Shown here one piece after another: positions 23,903 through 37,063 of a stretch of 64,000 bases of DNA. The DNA comes from Parietaria judaica (Eukaryota; Streptophyta; Magnoliopsida; Rosales; Urticaceae). Every line of letters begins with the position of its first letter. Position 1 is the stretch's first letter. A program made the position numbers and the translations under genes. The notes under the pieces were generated by a model. The model saw only the letters and a program-made list of their open reading frames with translations, was not told the origin of the DNA and made no database searches. Location of the stretch: NCBI GenBank assembly GCA_954871525.1, contig OX940868.1:10902056-10966055 (forward strand), given 5' to 3'.

Positions 23903-25356
23903 GGGTTGCTCATAATATTACTGATTGATTCAAGCATGAAAAATGCAATGAGGGGCATTACGGTAAACACCGCCTGCTCATGTGTGAGTCATCAAGTGAA
24001 AGGACAATTACCCGAATTTGATTGTATCAATGGACACCCTGCTGTTATAAGGGAATAATATATATACCGTATCACTAAAGAGTGCAGCCTCAGGTCTATA
24101 GTGTAATCACTTCGAGGTTTGACGAACAACTAGCAGTTCGTTGGAGCTTAAGTGATACGGGTCCATGGTCCCCATGATAGCTCCGTAACGGATGATACGT
24201 ACGTAATTAAAATACATTCTGGATAATGTTTAATCATTTGGCTCTACTTATAAAACTGACAAGTCTGTGTCAGACGTCAGATAGTTTTATCGTCAGCGTG
24301 GCAAAAGTATCATATATTGGTACACGGAATTAACTGATAAAAATAAAGTTAGAATTTAGATTTTCTAACAGCACCATGTTGTTGTAAATTAAATTCTAAG
24401 CAACTTTTCTTTTTGAACCAATTCATTCAGACTTACGGTTTGTGATTTATGGATTTTCTGAGTTTATGACTCGGTTCGATAAACTATGAAATTAAATCAC
24501 ATGTCACGAATTTAAATGATAGTGTGGCACCATGACATTTAATGTGTGATATTGAGATCGGGTTTTATTAATATGATTTAATTATTTGGATTTAATTATT
24601 AATATCTAATTAATAATAAATTAATAAAAATATATATTTATATATTGTTACATGTGTAAATTCGATTTAGGGTTCGGTGAATACAAACCCTAGCTAAATT
24701 CGAATATGAGAATTGGATATTTTATATTTGCGTCATTAGTACCTAATGTTTTGGTATTTTGGCAAAACCCTAAAATCAATTTAATCCATTGGATTGGTTA
24801 TAATTTAATATCAACCGTTGGATTGAGATAATTGATTTGAACCCTAAATGTAATTCGAAATTGAAACTTGGTGACCATGTTTAGGTATTTCGAATTTGCT
24901 TAATTAATTGTGTTCGTTGGATCGGTTTTGAGATTTAATCTTTACCGTAATTAGAAATTAATTTATGTTATATATATATGATAATATAATTCGAATATAA
25001 ATGTGGATAAGAGTTCGATTTAGGGTTTTATAAAACCCTAGGGCATTTTACTTTATCCCTAATTGATTTTATCCATTGGATTGGTTTAAGATTTATTTTT
25101 AACCATTGGATCTAGATGATCATAAACAAATTCGAATTTTAATATGTATATATAATATAATTCGAATTTTATTAATATGATGATAAGATTTAATATTTTG
25201 ATCTTATCATGTATTATTATTTAATTAAATCCCTGATTAATTATATCCATTGGATTTAGATGATCTGGACCATTGGATTGAAATAATTAATCATATTTAA
25301 ATTAATAAATTCGAATAAAGGGAGGAAAAATCTCCAAATCGGCTACAGCTTGAGCC

Positions 25357-25364
25357 TATAAATA
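25357..25364 (+). promoter_or_regulatory. LTR promoter TATA box
   Basis: TATAAATA after GAGCC and before GGAGGC, followed by a pyrimidine-rich leader; the same motif is at 33620-33627 in the 3' LTR. Its place about 570 nt before the LTR end is where the U3/R border would fall. Confidence 0.65.
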
Positions 25365-25930
25365 GGAGGCTCATTCTACACATTTTTCACACCTTCCCCA
25401 GAGCAAAAACTCGAGCTCTCCCTCTTTCTCTAGGGTCTGCGAGTTTTCTTCTTCTGATCTCTCTTTTGGTTCGGTTTAGGAGATATTTTTCTCCGGTAGC
25501 TTTAAAAGAACCGTCAGTTAAATTTTGCGACGGAGTCCTGCCGACAAAGCCCACGCTTCGGTACGAGGAGTCCAGGAGAATATCCCGGAAGATCACGGGA
25601 GTTTCCCTCAGCACCGGCGGAGCCCTGCCCAAGTCAGAACGCGCAGCCGGAATCGTCAACTGAGGTACGGCCTTATGCATTGGGCCAATAAATGCAACCA
25701 TTTACTGCTTTCTATTTATTTCCTATTCGGCTAGATTATTAATAATTATTATGAAATATTAAATTCAAAATATTTATCAGATCTTAACTAAATGATTATT
25801 ACCCGATATCCGTGTCGTCGGTCCGGTAACAAGATTTCCGCTTTAAAATAATATTTTAAATGTTACTGGGACGCCTCGGAGGGTATTATCGTGGTAAGGA
25901 AGTCGGACTGATACCACTGATTTCCAAAAA

Positions 25931-25948
25931 TTGGTATCAGAGCCATGG
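25931..25948 (+). other. Primer binding site of the copia element
   Basis: TTGGTATCAGAGCCATGG, complementary to the 3' end of plant initiator-methionine tRNA, two bases after the LTR end. Confidence 0.9.
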
Positions 25949-27800
25949 TTCAAGGATAAATAATTACGTAATTTAATTTAACGGTTTAAAGAATGAATTA
26001 TTTGATGAATAAATTAATAATTAAAATTGAAATTATTTTTATAGATATTTTAATATTAATTTAAAATTAGATTATTTCCCGACCCGAAATGTCGGACCGG
26101 GAAAATTGGTCGGGCTGCGAGGCGCAGCCCAACCCGTAGCAAGGGAGGACTAGGGGCTGCCGCTGCAGCCCCAGGGTCGAACCCTAGCTGCCACGGGCCA
26201 GGCCCGTGGCAAAGCCCAGGACCGGGGGGGGGGGGGGGGGGGGGGGCAGAGAGAAACCCTAGCGGGTTACCCTGGCGCGTAGAGCATGGGCCTCGCGCGC
26301 TGGCCTGCGGCCCACGCTGCCTGGCAGCGGAATGGGCCTGCGGGCCCACCGCGAGGCGCGCGCTGCCCTGGCCTTCCCGAAGTGCTGGGCACGGCTTTTT
26401 CCTAGGGTGGTGGGCCCGGGCTTAGGCCCAGAGGGCCCACGTGCAATAATTCAATTATGGGTCGGAATTTTATTCCGACCCGGTACCCTTGGAATAATTA
26501 AATATTAATTATTATTGAAATTAAATAATTATGAATTAAATTAATTATGATTAATTATTTGAATATAAAATATGGATGTTATTTATGGATAAATAACATT
26601 GACTTATTTTATACAATTCATAAAATTAAATATGGATATTATTTAATAATTAAATAATATTGTCTTATTTAATATTAAAATATGGATGATAATTCTTAGG
26701 AATGATATCATTGACTTATTTTAAATTTCATAAATAATTATAGATGAGCCATGAAGTAATTTAATGATCATTCTTGATGAATGGGAATCATTAAAATCTA
26801 ATTATATATATTCATCATAGATATAATTTGTTATAACATATATTCATAAACCGTAAAACATAGTGCCTATGTTTTATCATTATTAATATGTCGAATTAAG
26901 GATATATATAAATAATAAAGCGTAAATGTAAAGTGTTCATTATTAGTCGGAAAAATCTCAATCGTACAATCTTGTCGGAGGAAGAGGGAATCAAAAGTGG
27001 GGCCGGTTCACCATCCACTTCTGGGTGACCGATTAAGCCCCCTCTCATCTACCTGGAGAAAGTATGATTGACCTATCACTACCGACAAAATGATGAACAC
27101 TATAATCATGAGGCTTACTATGAAAATAGGTGTAGTAATTAATAAAGCCAAAATATTAACTTTTAATGTGACATTAAAAGAAAGTTTATAATAAGTTTTA
27201 AATAACTAAGTTTAACAAATTTAAAAACGTTAATTCAATTAAAAAAATTGCAAGTGTAGAATATATCAAAAGGTCTCCATTATTATTGTCACAAGGTCTG
27301 CTGACCACACCCCCTCGAGTCACCTTCGTATGACCACTCCTCAGGAAAGGTGTGCTTGTGCAAGGTTTGACACCGTGATAGTTCCAAAAGAATATGGGGA
27401 TGGAGAAATCTTGGAAATGGACCGCGAGTCATCTTCGTATGACCATTCCTTAAGGACGACGTTTCCAAGAGGATCCCGAGAACCAAAAATAATGGGTTAA
27501 GCTTGCACGAAAGTTGGTGTTTCCCGACCGTCTATGGTGATAGTTAATAATCATAGGAACTCGGTAGTTCTTATTGTGAATATTAATTAAGTTTATGACT
27601 AAAACTTAGTTTAGGAAAACTACACAGTTGATACCGCGAGTGTACAGTCGGTTAAATTATCACGAAATAGTTAAAAGATTTAGTCAACGTTTTCCCGGGA
27701 ACATGTCTGCATCATGTAACTATTTCGAACCAATAATTTACCTAAAATATTCTACCTATAATAAAGTTTAATAAGTTTCTTTTTCAATGTCAGTTTAAAA
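25949..27800 (+). other. Long untranslated leader of the copia element
   Basis: About 1.85 kb without open frame. 26060-26430 is strongly GC-rich, unlike its surroundings, and includes 23 consecutive G (26224-26246). The remainder is AT-rich. The same leader, inverted, is recognisable at about 63540-64000. Confidence 0.75.
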
Positions 27801-30800
27801 TGTGTTCCGACAAACAAGATATGGAAATCTCTGCAATTACACTGATGTCTCAAAAGCCAAGCGATGTGGTCAATGTCACAGAATCCCTGAGCAAACTGGC
27901 TATGAGTGGATCTTCAGAGAAACACAAAATAGCATAGCAGATTGCTCTAAATTCAATGAATAAGAGGAAGAGAATGAATGACTACCAGGAAGACATCTTC
28001 CAGAATGGGAGTATCATTAATGTTGATCAGTCAACGTTAACATCATGTTTCGTTGATAACTCATCCTTCAACTTGATATTGGATTCAGAGCTACTGATCA
28101 TGCATGTAATTCTCTTCAGTCTCTTGTTACATTAGAAGAGATAAATGAAGGACCAGCTTTAAAGGTAGGAAACGGAGAGTTCTTACAAGCTAAAGCTGTT
28201 GGGAATCTGCGACTGACATTTGGTAACAAATTTCTGTTTGTTAATAATGTATATTATTATCCAAATGTCTGTAGGAATATACTCTCAGCTTTTCTGTTGT
28301 ACAAACAACGATACACCCTGAACTTTCGTGGATCACATTGGGTCATCACAAAGGATGGTGTATATATTTGTACTGCTAAGGCAGAAAATGGATTGTTCAT
28401 CCTAAGACTAGATTATGGAAGCTGTTTGAATGCTGAAATAATTAAATTGGCAATGCCAAAGTCAATTAAGAAACCCAAAATTAATAATGATGTCCAAACT
28501 TATAAGTGGCACTGAAGATTGGGTCATGTTAATCTAGATAGGATAAACAGGCTGGTTAAGGATGGACCCCTTAAAGAACTTACAATCGGTTCTTTGTCTG
28601 TTTGTGAATCATGTATAGAGGCAAAAATGACCAAGAGACCCATTTCGGCAAAGGGTCAAAGAGCCACTAAACCATTAGAACTCGTGCACACTGATGTATG
28701 TGGTCCCATGAACATACATGCAAGAGGAGGAATTGAATATTTCGTCACTTTCATTGATGATTATTCAAGATATGGTTATGTTTACCTAATGGCTAAGAAA
28801 TCTGAAACTTTGGGTAAATTCAGAGAATTTCTGGCAGAGGCTGAGAATCAACTTGGACTATCATTAAAATATTTTCGATCTGACAGAGGTGGAGAATACC
28901 TAGATCATGAGTTCAATGACCTCTTGATTAAGAAAGGTATTGTATCTCAATTGACTGCTCCGGGCACACCTGAACAGAATGGTGTAGCAGAAAGGAGAAA
29001 CAGAACCTTACTAGAAATGGTAAGGTCAATGCTAAGCTATTCATCGCTTCCCAATTCATTTTGGGGACATGCTTTGCTGACGGTAACCAACATTCTAACT
29101 GTTGTACCGTCAAATTCTGTTTCAAAGACACCCCAAGAATTATGGAATGGCAGAATACCAAACCTGCGACATTACAGAATATGGGGATGTCCAGCACATG
29201 TGCGGACTGGAAACAGAAACAAATTGGAATCACGAACAGAAGTATGCTTGTTTGTGGGATATTCCAAGGAGACAAAAGGAGGTTTGTTCTATAGTCCAGA
29301 AAACAAGAAAGTTTTTGTTTCGACAAATGCAACTTTTCTAGAAGAGGACTATATGATGAATTTCAAACCTCGAAGCAAAATAGTGCTCGAGGAACTGTCA
29401 AGTGACAAAGTCACAAAGCCTCCAACAATGCATGTTTTAGAGGATAATGCAGAAACCACGGTCCCAAATCAGAACCAAGGGGTGCTTAGACGTAGTGGGA
29501 GGTTCAAAAGACCAGTTGAACGCTACGAGCATACCCAGTTGGAATTTCACCTAGCTGTTACAAACACTAGTGTTGAAGATCCCACAAGCTACAAGGAAGC
29601 TATGGTGGATCCTGATAAGGGAGAATGGCAGGAAGCCATGAAGCAAGAAATAGAATCAATGGATTCTAATGAAGTCTGTGAACTTGTAGACTTACGTGAT
29701 GGTTTCAAAACCATTGGGAATAAATGGGTATACAAGAGAAAGAGATGAGTTGACAGGAAGGTTGAAACCTTCAAGGCTAGACTAGTGGCAAAGGGTTTTA
29801 CCCAGAGAGAAGGTATTGATTTTGATGAGACGTTCGCTCCAGTCGCTAAGTATAAGTCCATCCTGTAGTCTCAATTACGAGATTTGGCATATGGACGTCA
29901 AAATCACATTCCTGAACGAGTATATTGACGAGAACATCTATATGGGACCAACCAAAAGGGTTCGTGCAACTGGGTCAAGAAAGAAAAGTTTGCAGATTAC
30001 TCAAGTCCATTTATGGATTGAAGCAAGCTTCTAGATCCTGGAATCTAAGGTTTGAAGAGACTATCAAGACCTATGGATTCATTCTGAATGAAACTGAAGC
30101 CTGCATTTATAAACTCAATGATGAGTCCGTGGAAATTTTTCTTGTTCTATACGTCGATGATATTCTTCTCATTGGAAACAGTGTGAAAATATTATCGGAC
30201 GTGAAAGCATGGCTATCTACGCAATTCAAAATGAAGGATATGGGAGAAGTCGGCTATGTTCTTGGGATCCGTATTTTTAGGGATCGCAATAACAGGTTTC
30301 TAGCATTGTCTCAAGCAGCTTACATTGATAAGGTGCTTGAACGTTTTGCAATGACAAACTCCAAGGGCGGTAATTTACCGACCAGACATGGAGTGTTCTT
30401 TAGCAGGAAACAGTTTCCAACTTCTCCAGAAGAGCAAGACGAGATGAGGCGGGTGCCCTATGCTTCAACAGTGGGAAGTCTGATGTATGCCATGCAGTGT
30501 ACTAGGCCAGACACCTGTTACACTTTGGGAATAGTTAGTAGATACCAATCCAACCCTGGTCTGGCTCACTAGAGTGCAGTGAAAAATATTCTCAAGTATC
30601 TTCGGAGAACGAGAGACTATATGTTAGTGTTTTCAGGTTCAGATCTGAATCCACTTGGATACACTGACTCAGACTTCATGTCTGACAATGAAGCGAGAAA
30701 ATCGACGTCAGGAGCAATATTCTGGAGAAGCGTTAAGCAATCCTGTATCGCAGATTCCACAATGGAAGCTAAGTATATGGTTGCCAGTGAAGAAGCCAAG

Positions 30801-31088
30801 GAATCAGTTTGGCTAAAGAATTTCTACATGGAGCTGGGTGTAGTCCCAGATGTAGATGGACCACAAACGATGTACTGTGATAGCAGTGGTGCTGTGGCAA
30901 ATTCTAAAGAGCCTAGAGACCATAACAAAGCAAAACATATAGAAAGGAAATACCATCTCATAAGAGAAATAGTACGTCGTGGGGACGTACGGGTTGTAAA
31001 AATAGTTTCGGAGGTCAATCTGGCTAATCCATTTACCAAGTCGTTGCCAGAGAAAATATCAGGAGGCAACCGGAAAATATGGGCGTGA
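27801..31088 (+). pseudogene. Copia polyprotein: gag remnant, protease, integrase, RT, RNase H
   Basis: A short degenerate stretch after ATG at 27801 with an early stop replaces most of gag. At 28082-28100 the protease active site (DSGATDH type) has lost one base. 28519-29748 is an open integrase to RT-start segment with HTDVCGP, DDYSRYGYVYL, FRSDRGGEY and PEQNGVAERRNRTLLEM, keeping the acidic triad. The following RT has YVDD at 30150-30161; RNase H at 30579-31088 has GYTDSDF and ADSTMEAKY and ends with NPFTKSLPEK. Breaks: TGA 28513, TGA 29746, a shift at about 29866-29925, TAG 30570. Not functional as a polyprotein. Confidence 0.9.
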
Positions 31089-31126
31089 AAGACATGGGTC
31101 ATCCTCTTTAAGTACAAGTGGGAGAT

Positions 31127-34100
31127 TGTTGGACATATCTATCCTTAAACAAGATATTTATCCATTTGTAAAAGATTATGACAAGTCGTTTAATAAAGAT
31201 GATGCTTATTATGTTAATCTTATTATAGTTTCTAGTAGAGTAAAATAGAATGTTTGATTCCTTAGTTCATAAAGGATGCAATTATGTTATTATTATCACA
31301 ATAGAGTCGATGTGAGGAAGAATTAATAATAATAATAAATGAACTTAAAACGTCCGTGACCTGATTAACTGGTGGGAGCCCATTAATCGTGTAAGGTCAT
31401 TAATGTGACTAAGTGACAATCCTATTCTGAATTATATGTGTGACACACTCACTAGAAGTGCATTAAGTATGAAGCGTCTTCATACTGGACTGGACCTGAC
31501 TTAAACTAAAGAATTTATCATATAAGACCGTCACTGATAACTTGTAGTTGAGTCACAAAATGATGATCAAATGGATATTAGTTCTAAGTCATGAGTGATC
31601 ATGAGTCTGAGCTATTGGATTGATTGTTCTTTGATTTAACCGCTAAAGAACACAAGATATTACCGCTGTTCTCAACACTATTATTTTGGGAACATGATAG
31701 TCAGTAGTAAGGATAGCTTGATCATAAACATGGGCATCACACAGCTTTCTTCAGAGTCATGATGATTCCCTTGGTTGTCAGTGGTGAGAAGTGAGAGGTA
31801 CCCGTGCGCAACTTATGAATCGAAACCATAAGTGGACTGGACCTGACTTAAACCTAAGAAGTTATCATATAAGACCGCCACTGATAACGTATAGTTGAGT
31901 CACAAAATGATGATCAAATGGATGTTAGTTCTAAGTCCTGAGTGATCATGAGTCCGAGCTACTGGCTTGATTGTTCTTTGATTTAACCGTTAAAGAACAC
32001 AAGATATTACCGCTGTTCCCAACACTATTATTTTGGGAACATGATAGTCAGTAGTAAGGATAGCTTGATCATAGACATGGGCATCACACAGCTCTCTTCA
32101 GAGTCATGATGATTCCCTTGGTTGTCAGTGGTGAGAAGTGAGAGGTACCCGTGCGCAACTTATGAATCAAAACCATAAGTGGGTTGCTCATAATATTACT
32201 GACTGATTCAAGCATGAAAAATGCAATGAGGGGCATTACGGTAAAAACCACCTGCTCATGTGTGAGTCATCAAGTGAAAGGACAATAACCCGAATTTGAT
32301 TGTATCAATGGACACCCTGCTGTTATAAGGGAATAATATATACTGTGGCACTAAAGAGTGCAGCCTCGGGTCTATAGTGGAATCACTTCGAGGTTTGACG
32401 AACAACTAGCAGTTCGTTGGAGCTTAAGTAATACGGGTCCATGGTCCCCAGGATAGTTCCGTAACGGATGATACGTACGTTATTAAAATACATTCTGGAT
32501 AATTTTTAATCATTTGGCTCTAATTATAAAACTGACAAGTCTGTGTCAAACGTCAGATAGTTTTATCGTCAGCGTGGCAAAAGTATCATATTTTGGTACA
32601 CGAAATTAACTGATAAAAAGAAAGTTAGAATTTAGATTTTCTAACAGCACCATGTTGTTGTAAATTAAATTCTAAGCAACTTTTCTTTTTGAACCAAGTC
32701 ATTCAGACTTACGGTTTGTAATTTATGGATTTTCTGAGTTTATGACTCGGTTTGATAAACTATGAAATTAAATCACATGTCACGAATTTAAATGATGGTG
32801 TGGCACCATGACATTTAATGTGTGATATTGAGATCATTTTTTATTAATATGATTTAATTATTTGGATTTAATTATTAATATCTAATTAATAATTAATTAA
32901 TAATTAAAAGATTTATATTAATAAATAAAAATATATATTTATATATTGTTACATGTGTAAATTCGAATTAGGGTTTGGAGAATACAAACCCTAGCTAAAT
33001 TCGAATATGAGAATTGGATATTTTATATTTGCGTCATAAGTACCTAATGTTTTGGTATTTTGGCAAAACCCTAAAATCAATTTAATCCATTGGATCGGTT
33101 ATGATTTAATATCAACCGTTGGATTGAGATAATTGATTTGAACCAGGTATTTCGAATTTGCTTAATTATTGTGTCCGTTGGATCGGTTTTGAGATTTAAT
33201 CTTTACCGTCGGATTAGAAATTAATTTATATTATATATACATGATAATATAATTCGAATATAAATGTGGATAAGAGTTCGAATTAGGGTTTTATAAAACC
33301 CTAGGGCATTTTACTTTATCCCTAATTGATTTGATCCATTGGATTGGTTTAAGATTTATTTTTAACCATTGGATCTAGATGATCATAAACAAATTCGAAT
33401 TTTAATATGTATATATAATATAATTCGAATTTTATTAATATGATGATAAGATTAAATATTTTGATCTTATCATGTATTATTATTTAATTAAATCCCTAAT
33501 TAATTATATCCATTGGATTTAGATGATCTGGACCATTGGATTGAAATAATTAATCATATTTAAATTAATAAATTCGAATAAAGGGAGGAAAAATCTCCAA
33601 ATCGGTTACAGTTTGAGCCTATAAATAGGAGGCTCATTCTACACATTTTTCACACCTTCCCCAGAGCAAAAACTCGAGCTCTCCCCCTCTCTCTAGGGTC
33701 TGCGAGTTTTTTGTTTCTGATCTCTCTTTTGGTTCGGCTTAGGAGATATTTTTCTCCGGTAGCTTTAAAAGAACCGTCAGTTAGATTTTGCGACTGAGTC
33801 CTGCCGACGAAGCTTACGCTTCGGTACGAGGAGTCCAGGAGAATATCCCGGAAGATAACGGGAGTTTCCTTCAGCACCAGCGGAGCCCTGCCCAAGTCAG
33901 AACGCGCAGCCGGAATCGTCAATTGATGTGCGGCCTTATGCATTGGGTCAATAAATGCAACCATTTACTGTTTTCTATTTATTTCCTATTCGATTAGATT
34001 ATTAATAATGATTATGAAATATTAAATTCGAAATATTTATCAGATCTTAACTAAATGATTATTACCCGATATCCGTGTCGTCGGTCCGGTAACAAGATTT

Positions 34101-34191
34101 CCGCTTTAAAATAGTTTTTAAATGTTACTGGGACGCCTCGGAGGCTATTATCGTGGTAAGGAAGTCGGAGTGATACCACCGATTTCCAACA
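31127..34191 (+). repeat. 3' LTR of the plus-strand copia element
   Basis: About 3.07 kb, matching 22848-25929 through its whole length with scattered substitutions and small indels (for example a deletion of part of the AACCCTAAATG stretch around 33146). Keeps the 347-bp tandem pair (31487-32180) and the TATA box (33620-33627). Confidence 0.9.
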
Positions 34192-36624
34192 TTTTCTTCT
34201 TGAGAATCGCATCTCACCCGATGATATCAGGATGCAATACACCATTTTTCTCTACCGTAACTCAATCTGGATAGCTAGTTGTTTTCACAGCTCTAGCCAA
34301 GAACATAGGCCATAAGAATGAAGTTGATAGGTGCATCTTATTCTCCGACTTCAGTTTTTCTTGTCTGCTTCCATCTCCAACTTCATTCCGAGTCTTTGAC
34401 CTTGACACATTCCTTTTTGTTGGACGCTCTTCACGAACAACCATGCTTTGTAGCGCTTACTCCCGTCATGTTCTTCCTTCTAGTAGACCCACTCTATGTG
34501 TAACACCTTCTTGTCCGTCGGTAACTCGGATAACTCACAAATTTTATCACACAACAATAAATCCATCCCAACATTCATCGTCAAATCCCACTTGCTCAGT
34601 TCATCGACTTTCCTTTCTTCATCGAAGCTCTCGGGTTTTCCCTTTGTAAGTGAGCAGAACATGGTTGAGGAACGGCAAGAACCTTTGGGTTTTCCTTCTC
34701 ATACAAAAGAATTGACGTAATGTTGTGACCGGTGATTATTGACTTGAGCGAGGGTCAACATCTTCACCACCTTCTCGGCCACACTCGTGTCGATGCATAT
34801 GCTCTTAGTGCCTCTTCTTCCGGGGCAGCCCATTATGACTCTTGTGCTGGTAGCTCTATCACACCCTTCATTTGAGAAACTAACTCACCTTTAGTTCCCA
34901 AGCACACAACTCTCGCACAAATTGTGATCTATCGACTTCACCTTGAAAATCTTTCTGTCTTTCACGAGAATATTTACACCATTCTCACTCATTTCCCCGA
35001 GTCGCTTGTGCCACAACTCGAACTTCCTGGCATTTTCCATAACTATGGTCGTGTTAGGACAACTTATCGTCATATAAAGGTTTTGGGTCTTATGGAAGCG
35101 GGCAACCACCATAGCCCCATATTCCACTTTCCACGCTCTATCGCCAAAGGTTATCTTGTGCCCTTCTTCGTTGAGTTAGCCCACCAAAATTAAGCTGCCC
35201 TTTAATTTTGGCATGTATCTAACCTTTGCAATCTTCTATGATCTTACGTTCGGCATCTTCGAGGTGATGTCCCTGGTACCGACAATGTATAGTGGCACGC
35301 CATCGGCCAAGTATACTTTCCAGAGGTTCCCCGCTACGTAATTCATCATCGTCTCATGGTTCGAAGCCGTGTGGAAAGAAGCTCCTAAATCAAGTACCCA
35401 ATTGTCAATCGGGGGCTATCCATGGAAAATATTAGCGCTCCATGGAAAATATTAGCGCATCACTTATTCCTTTGACAACTTCACCGACCGGGCCGTCGAC
35501 CTACAAGAATAACACATCACCGACTTCTTTGGTAGCTGCATTTATGACATCTTCTCTGTTGTCTTCCTTCTTCTTCGGAGCTATATAGTTTTTATTCATG
35601 TGGCCCGATCTTCCGTTTTTCCAACACTCCGTTGTATTTCCAACCATGGACAGACCTTTGTCGTTTCTCGACTTTGACCTGCCTTTGTTAAGGTTGTACA
35701 TCTTTTCTATTCTTTTGCCTCTTCCTCTGTGTTCTACGTGCAGCACATAACTCGACGATGTTTCCCCTGAATCTATTATGTTGAACTTCCTTTGCAAGAG
35801 TACGATATCTAACATCGTTGAACCTTAACTTAGCGGTACCAATAGAGTTACTAACTGCCGCTCTCATAGACTCCCAACTCGTTGGTAGAGACGCCAATAA
35901 AATTAGGGCATAAATTTCATCAACAAAATCGATTTCACTGAATGAAAACTGATTAATAATTGTGTTTGAACTCATTTAAGTGTGTAGCAACAGACTCACT
36001 TTTTTTCATTCTCAAACAGTGGCGGAACCAGGATTTACTTATTGGGGGGTTAGATATAAATTTTTTTGTAAGAAACTTAACTTGAGGAGGTTATATTAAA
36101 ATTTTGGTGAAAGTAAAGGAAGGGGGGGGGGGGGGGGGGGGGGGGGGGGAATTTACACTAAAAATAAAATAAAAATAGGGTGTTATTGTACCAAATTTTT
36201 TGTGGAGGGGGTGGTTTGAACCACCCCACTCTCTAATGTCCTTCCGCCACTGTTCTCAAATAGAAAAGTTTTTTTCATGAGAAATACCTTGTTGTTCATC
36301 GAGGGTTTTTTGTACATGTCAGATAAAGCCTTCATCATGTTCATCGTGGTCTTCTCATTCGCCACGTTGTGCACAACATACCTCGACAACGTCGATCACA
36401 CAACTCCGATCACTTGTCTGTCGAGGAGATCCCATTCCCCATCGTCCATGTCCTTTGCTTTTGAACCCAAAAGAAGATGAAGTTTTCGACCATAAAGGTA
36501 GTCTTTGTCTTTAATTCTCCAAAATGCATAGTCGGAACAATCGAACTTCAAGCCTTGCACCAACCCATCGCTTCCAACCATCTTCCTCTTCATCGCGAGA
36601 AAAACTGGTTGCTCTGTTACTAGT
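34192..36624 (-). pseudogene. Degenerate gag-pol of the old minus-strand copia element, 5' part
   Basis: Read on the minus strand from 36593: gag with FDCSDYAFWRIKDKDYL, then HNVANEKTT and MKKTFLFEN (36389-36260), LASLPTSWESMRAAV (35890 region), a zinc knuckle at about 35620 (CWKNGRSGHMNKN, with Cys residues lost), and a GAG-pre-integrase block WHKRLGEMSENGV...LCESCVLGN (35030-34891). Frames are broken in many places. A primer site (reverse complement GTAACAGAGCAACC) adjoins the LTR at 36625. A 21-bp word is duplicated at about 35415-35457. The MITE at 36017-36252 interrupts gag. Confidence 0.82.
36009..36260. mobile_element. hAT-type MITE with 8-bp TSD and a 28-G run
   Basis: Element 36017-36252 (236 bp) with termini CAGTGGCGGAACCAGGA and TCCTTCCGCCACTG (inverted) and the target duplication TTCTCAAA at 36009-36016 and 36253-36260. 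It carries 28 consecutive G at 36122-36149. It sits in the gag remnant of the minus-strand copia element. Confidence 0.93.
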
Positions 36625-37063
36625 TGTTAGGTAATATCGTCGAATCCACTTGAACCAAAAACAAAAATGGCAAGAAACGAAATAAAAGTGACACGTAAAA
36701 TTATAGTGGTTCGCCCCTAATATGGGAGGTACATCAATGTGCCACTCGCAAAACAATATCCACTATAATCTCTAACCGAATTTGTTGAGTACACCCTCAA
36801 AACCCACTTCTGGGTTTTACACTACACAACTATGAGTGCTGCAACAACGCTCTCTATCACTGCTGCCAAAGGAAACCCCCAAGAACAGACACGTTCTCTC
36901 TCTTTGTTTTTCTCTCTTACTCACCCGTTTTTCAATTCTTTCCCTAATACAAATGAGAAGATGATGGTTTTATCATATAGCCCAACTTGCTTGACACACC
37001 AAACAAAAGTAAACAATGAAAAACCACAAATGCCCTAGAGGATAATTACCCATTTGCTCAACA
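36625..37063 (-). mobile_element. 5' LTR of the old minus-strand copia element
   Basis: Forward reading starts TGTTAGGTAATATCG and ends GCTCAACA. It matches 20411-21559 once the hAT insertion there is removed. About 17 bp near its outer end (ATTAATTAGGCTTCATA in the other copy) is missing. Confidence 0.82.

Larger units (their letters stand above)
22848..25929 (+). repeat. 5' LTR of the plus-strand copia element
   Basis: About 3.08 kb, unusually long for copia. Contains a 347-bp tandem duplication (23209-23902) and a TATA box (25357-25364). Ends in CCAAAA where the 3' copy has CCAACA. Confidence 0.9.
22848..34191 (+). mobile_element. Complete but decayed Ty1/copia LTR retrotransposon with 3.1-kb LTRs
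   Basis: LTRs 22848-25929 and 31127-34191 begin TGTTGGACATAT; the 3' one ends TTTCCAACA. A primer site TTGGTATCAGAGCCATGG follows the 5' LTR and a polypurine tract AAGTGGGAGAT precedes the 3' LTR. Flanks are TTTTA (22843-22847) and TTTTC (34192-34196), a 5-bp duplication with one mismatch. It lies inside the pol region of the older minus-strand copia element. The order protease, integrase, RT, RNase H identifies copia. Several stops and shifts make it inactive. Confidence 0.92.

Noticed and set aside
25387..25701. 104-codon antisense frame in the copia LTR, also open at 33650-33964
   Set aside because: The two LTRs were identical at insertion, so both being open says little. Differences between them are nearly all amino-acid changing, and the frame is broken in the third LTR near 58190.
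26056..26349. Minus-strand frame with a long proline run
   Set aside because: The prolines are the reverse reading of the 23-G run; composition artefact.
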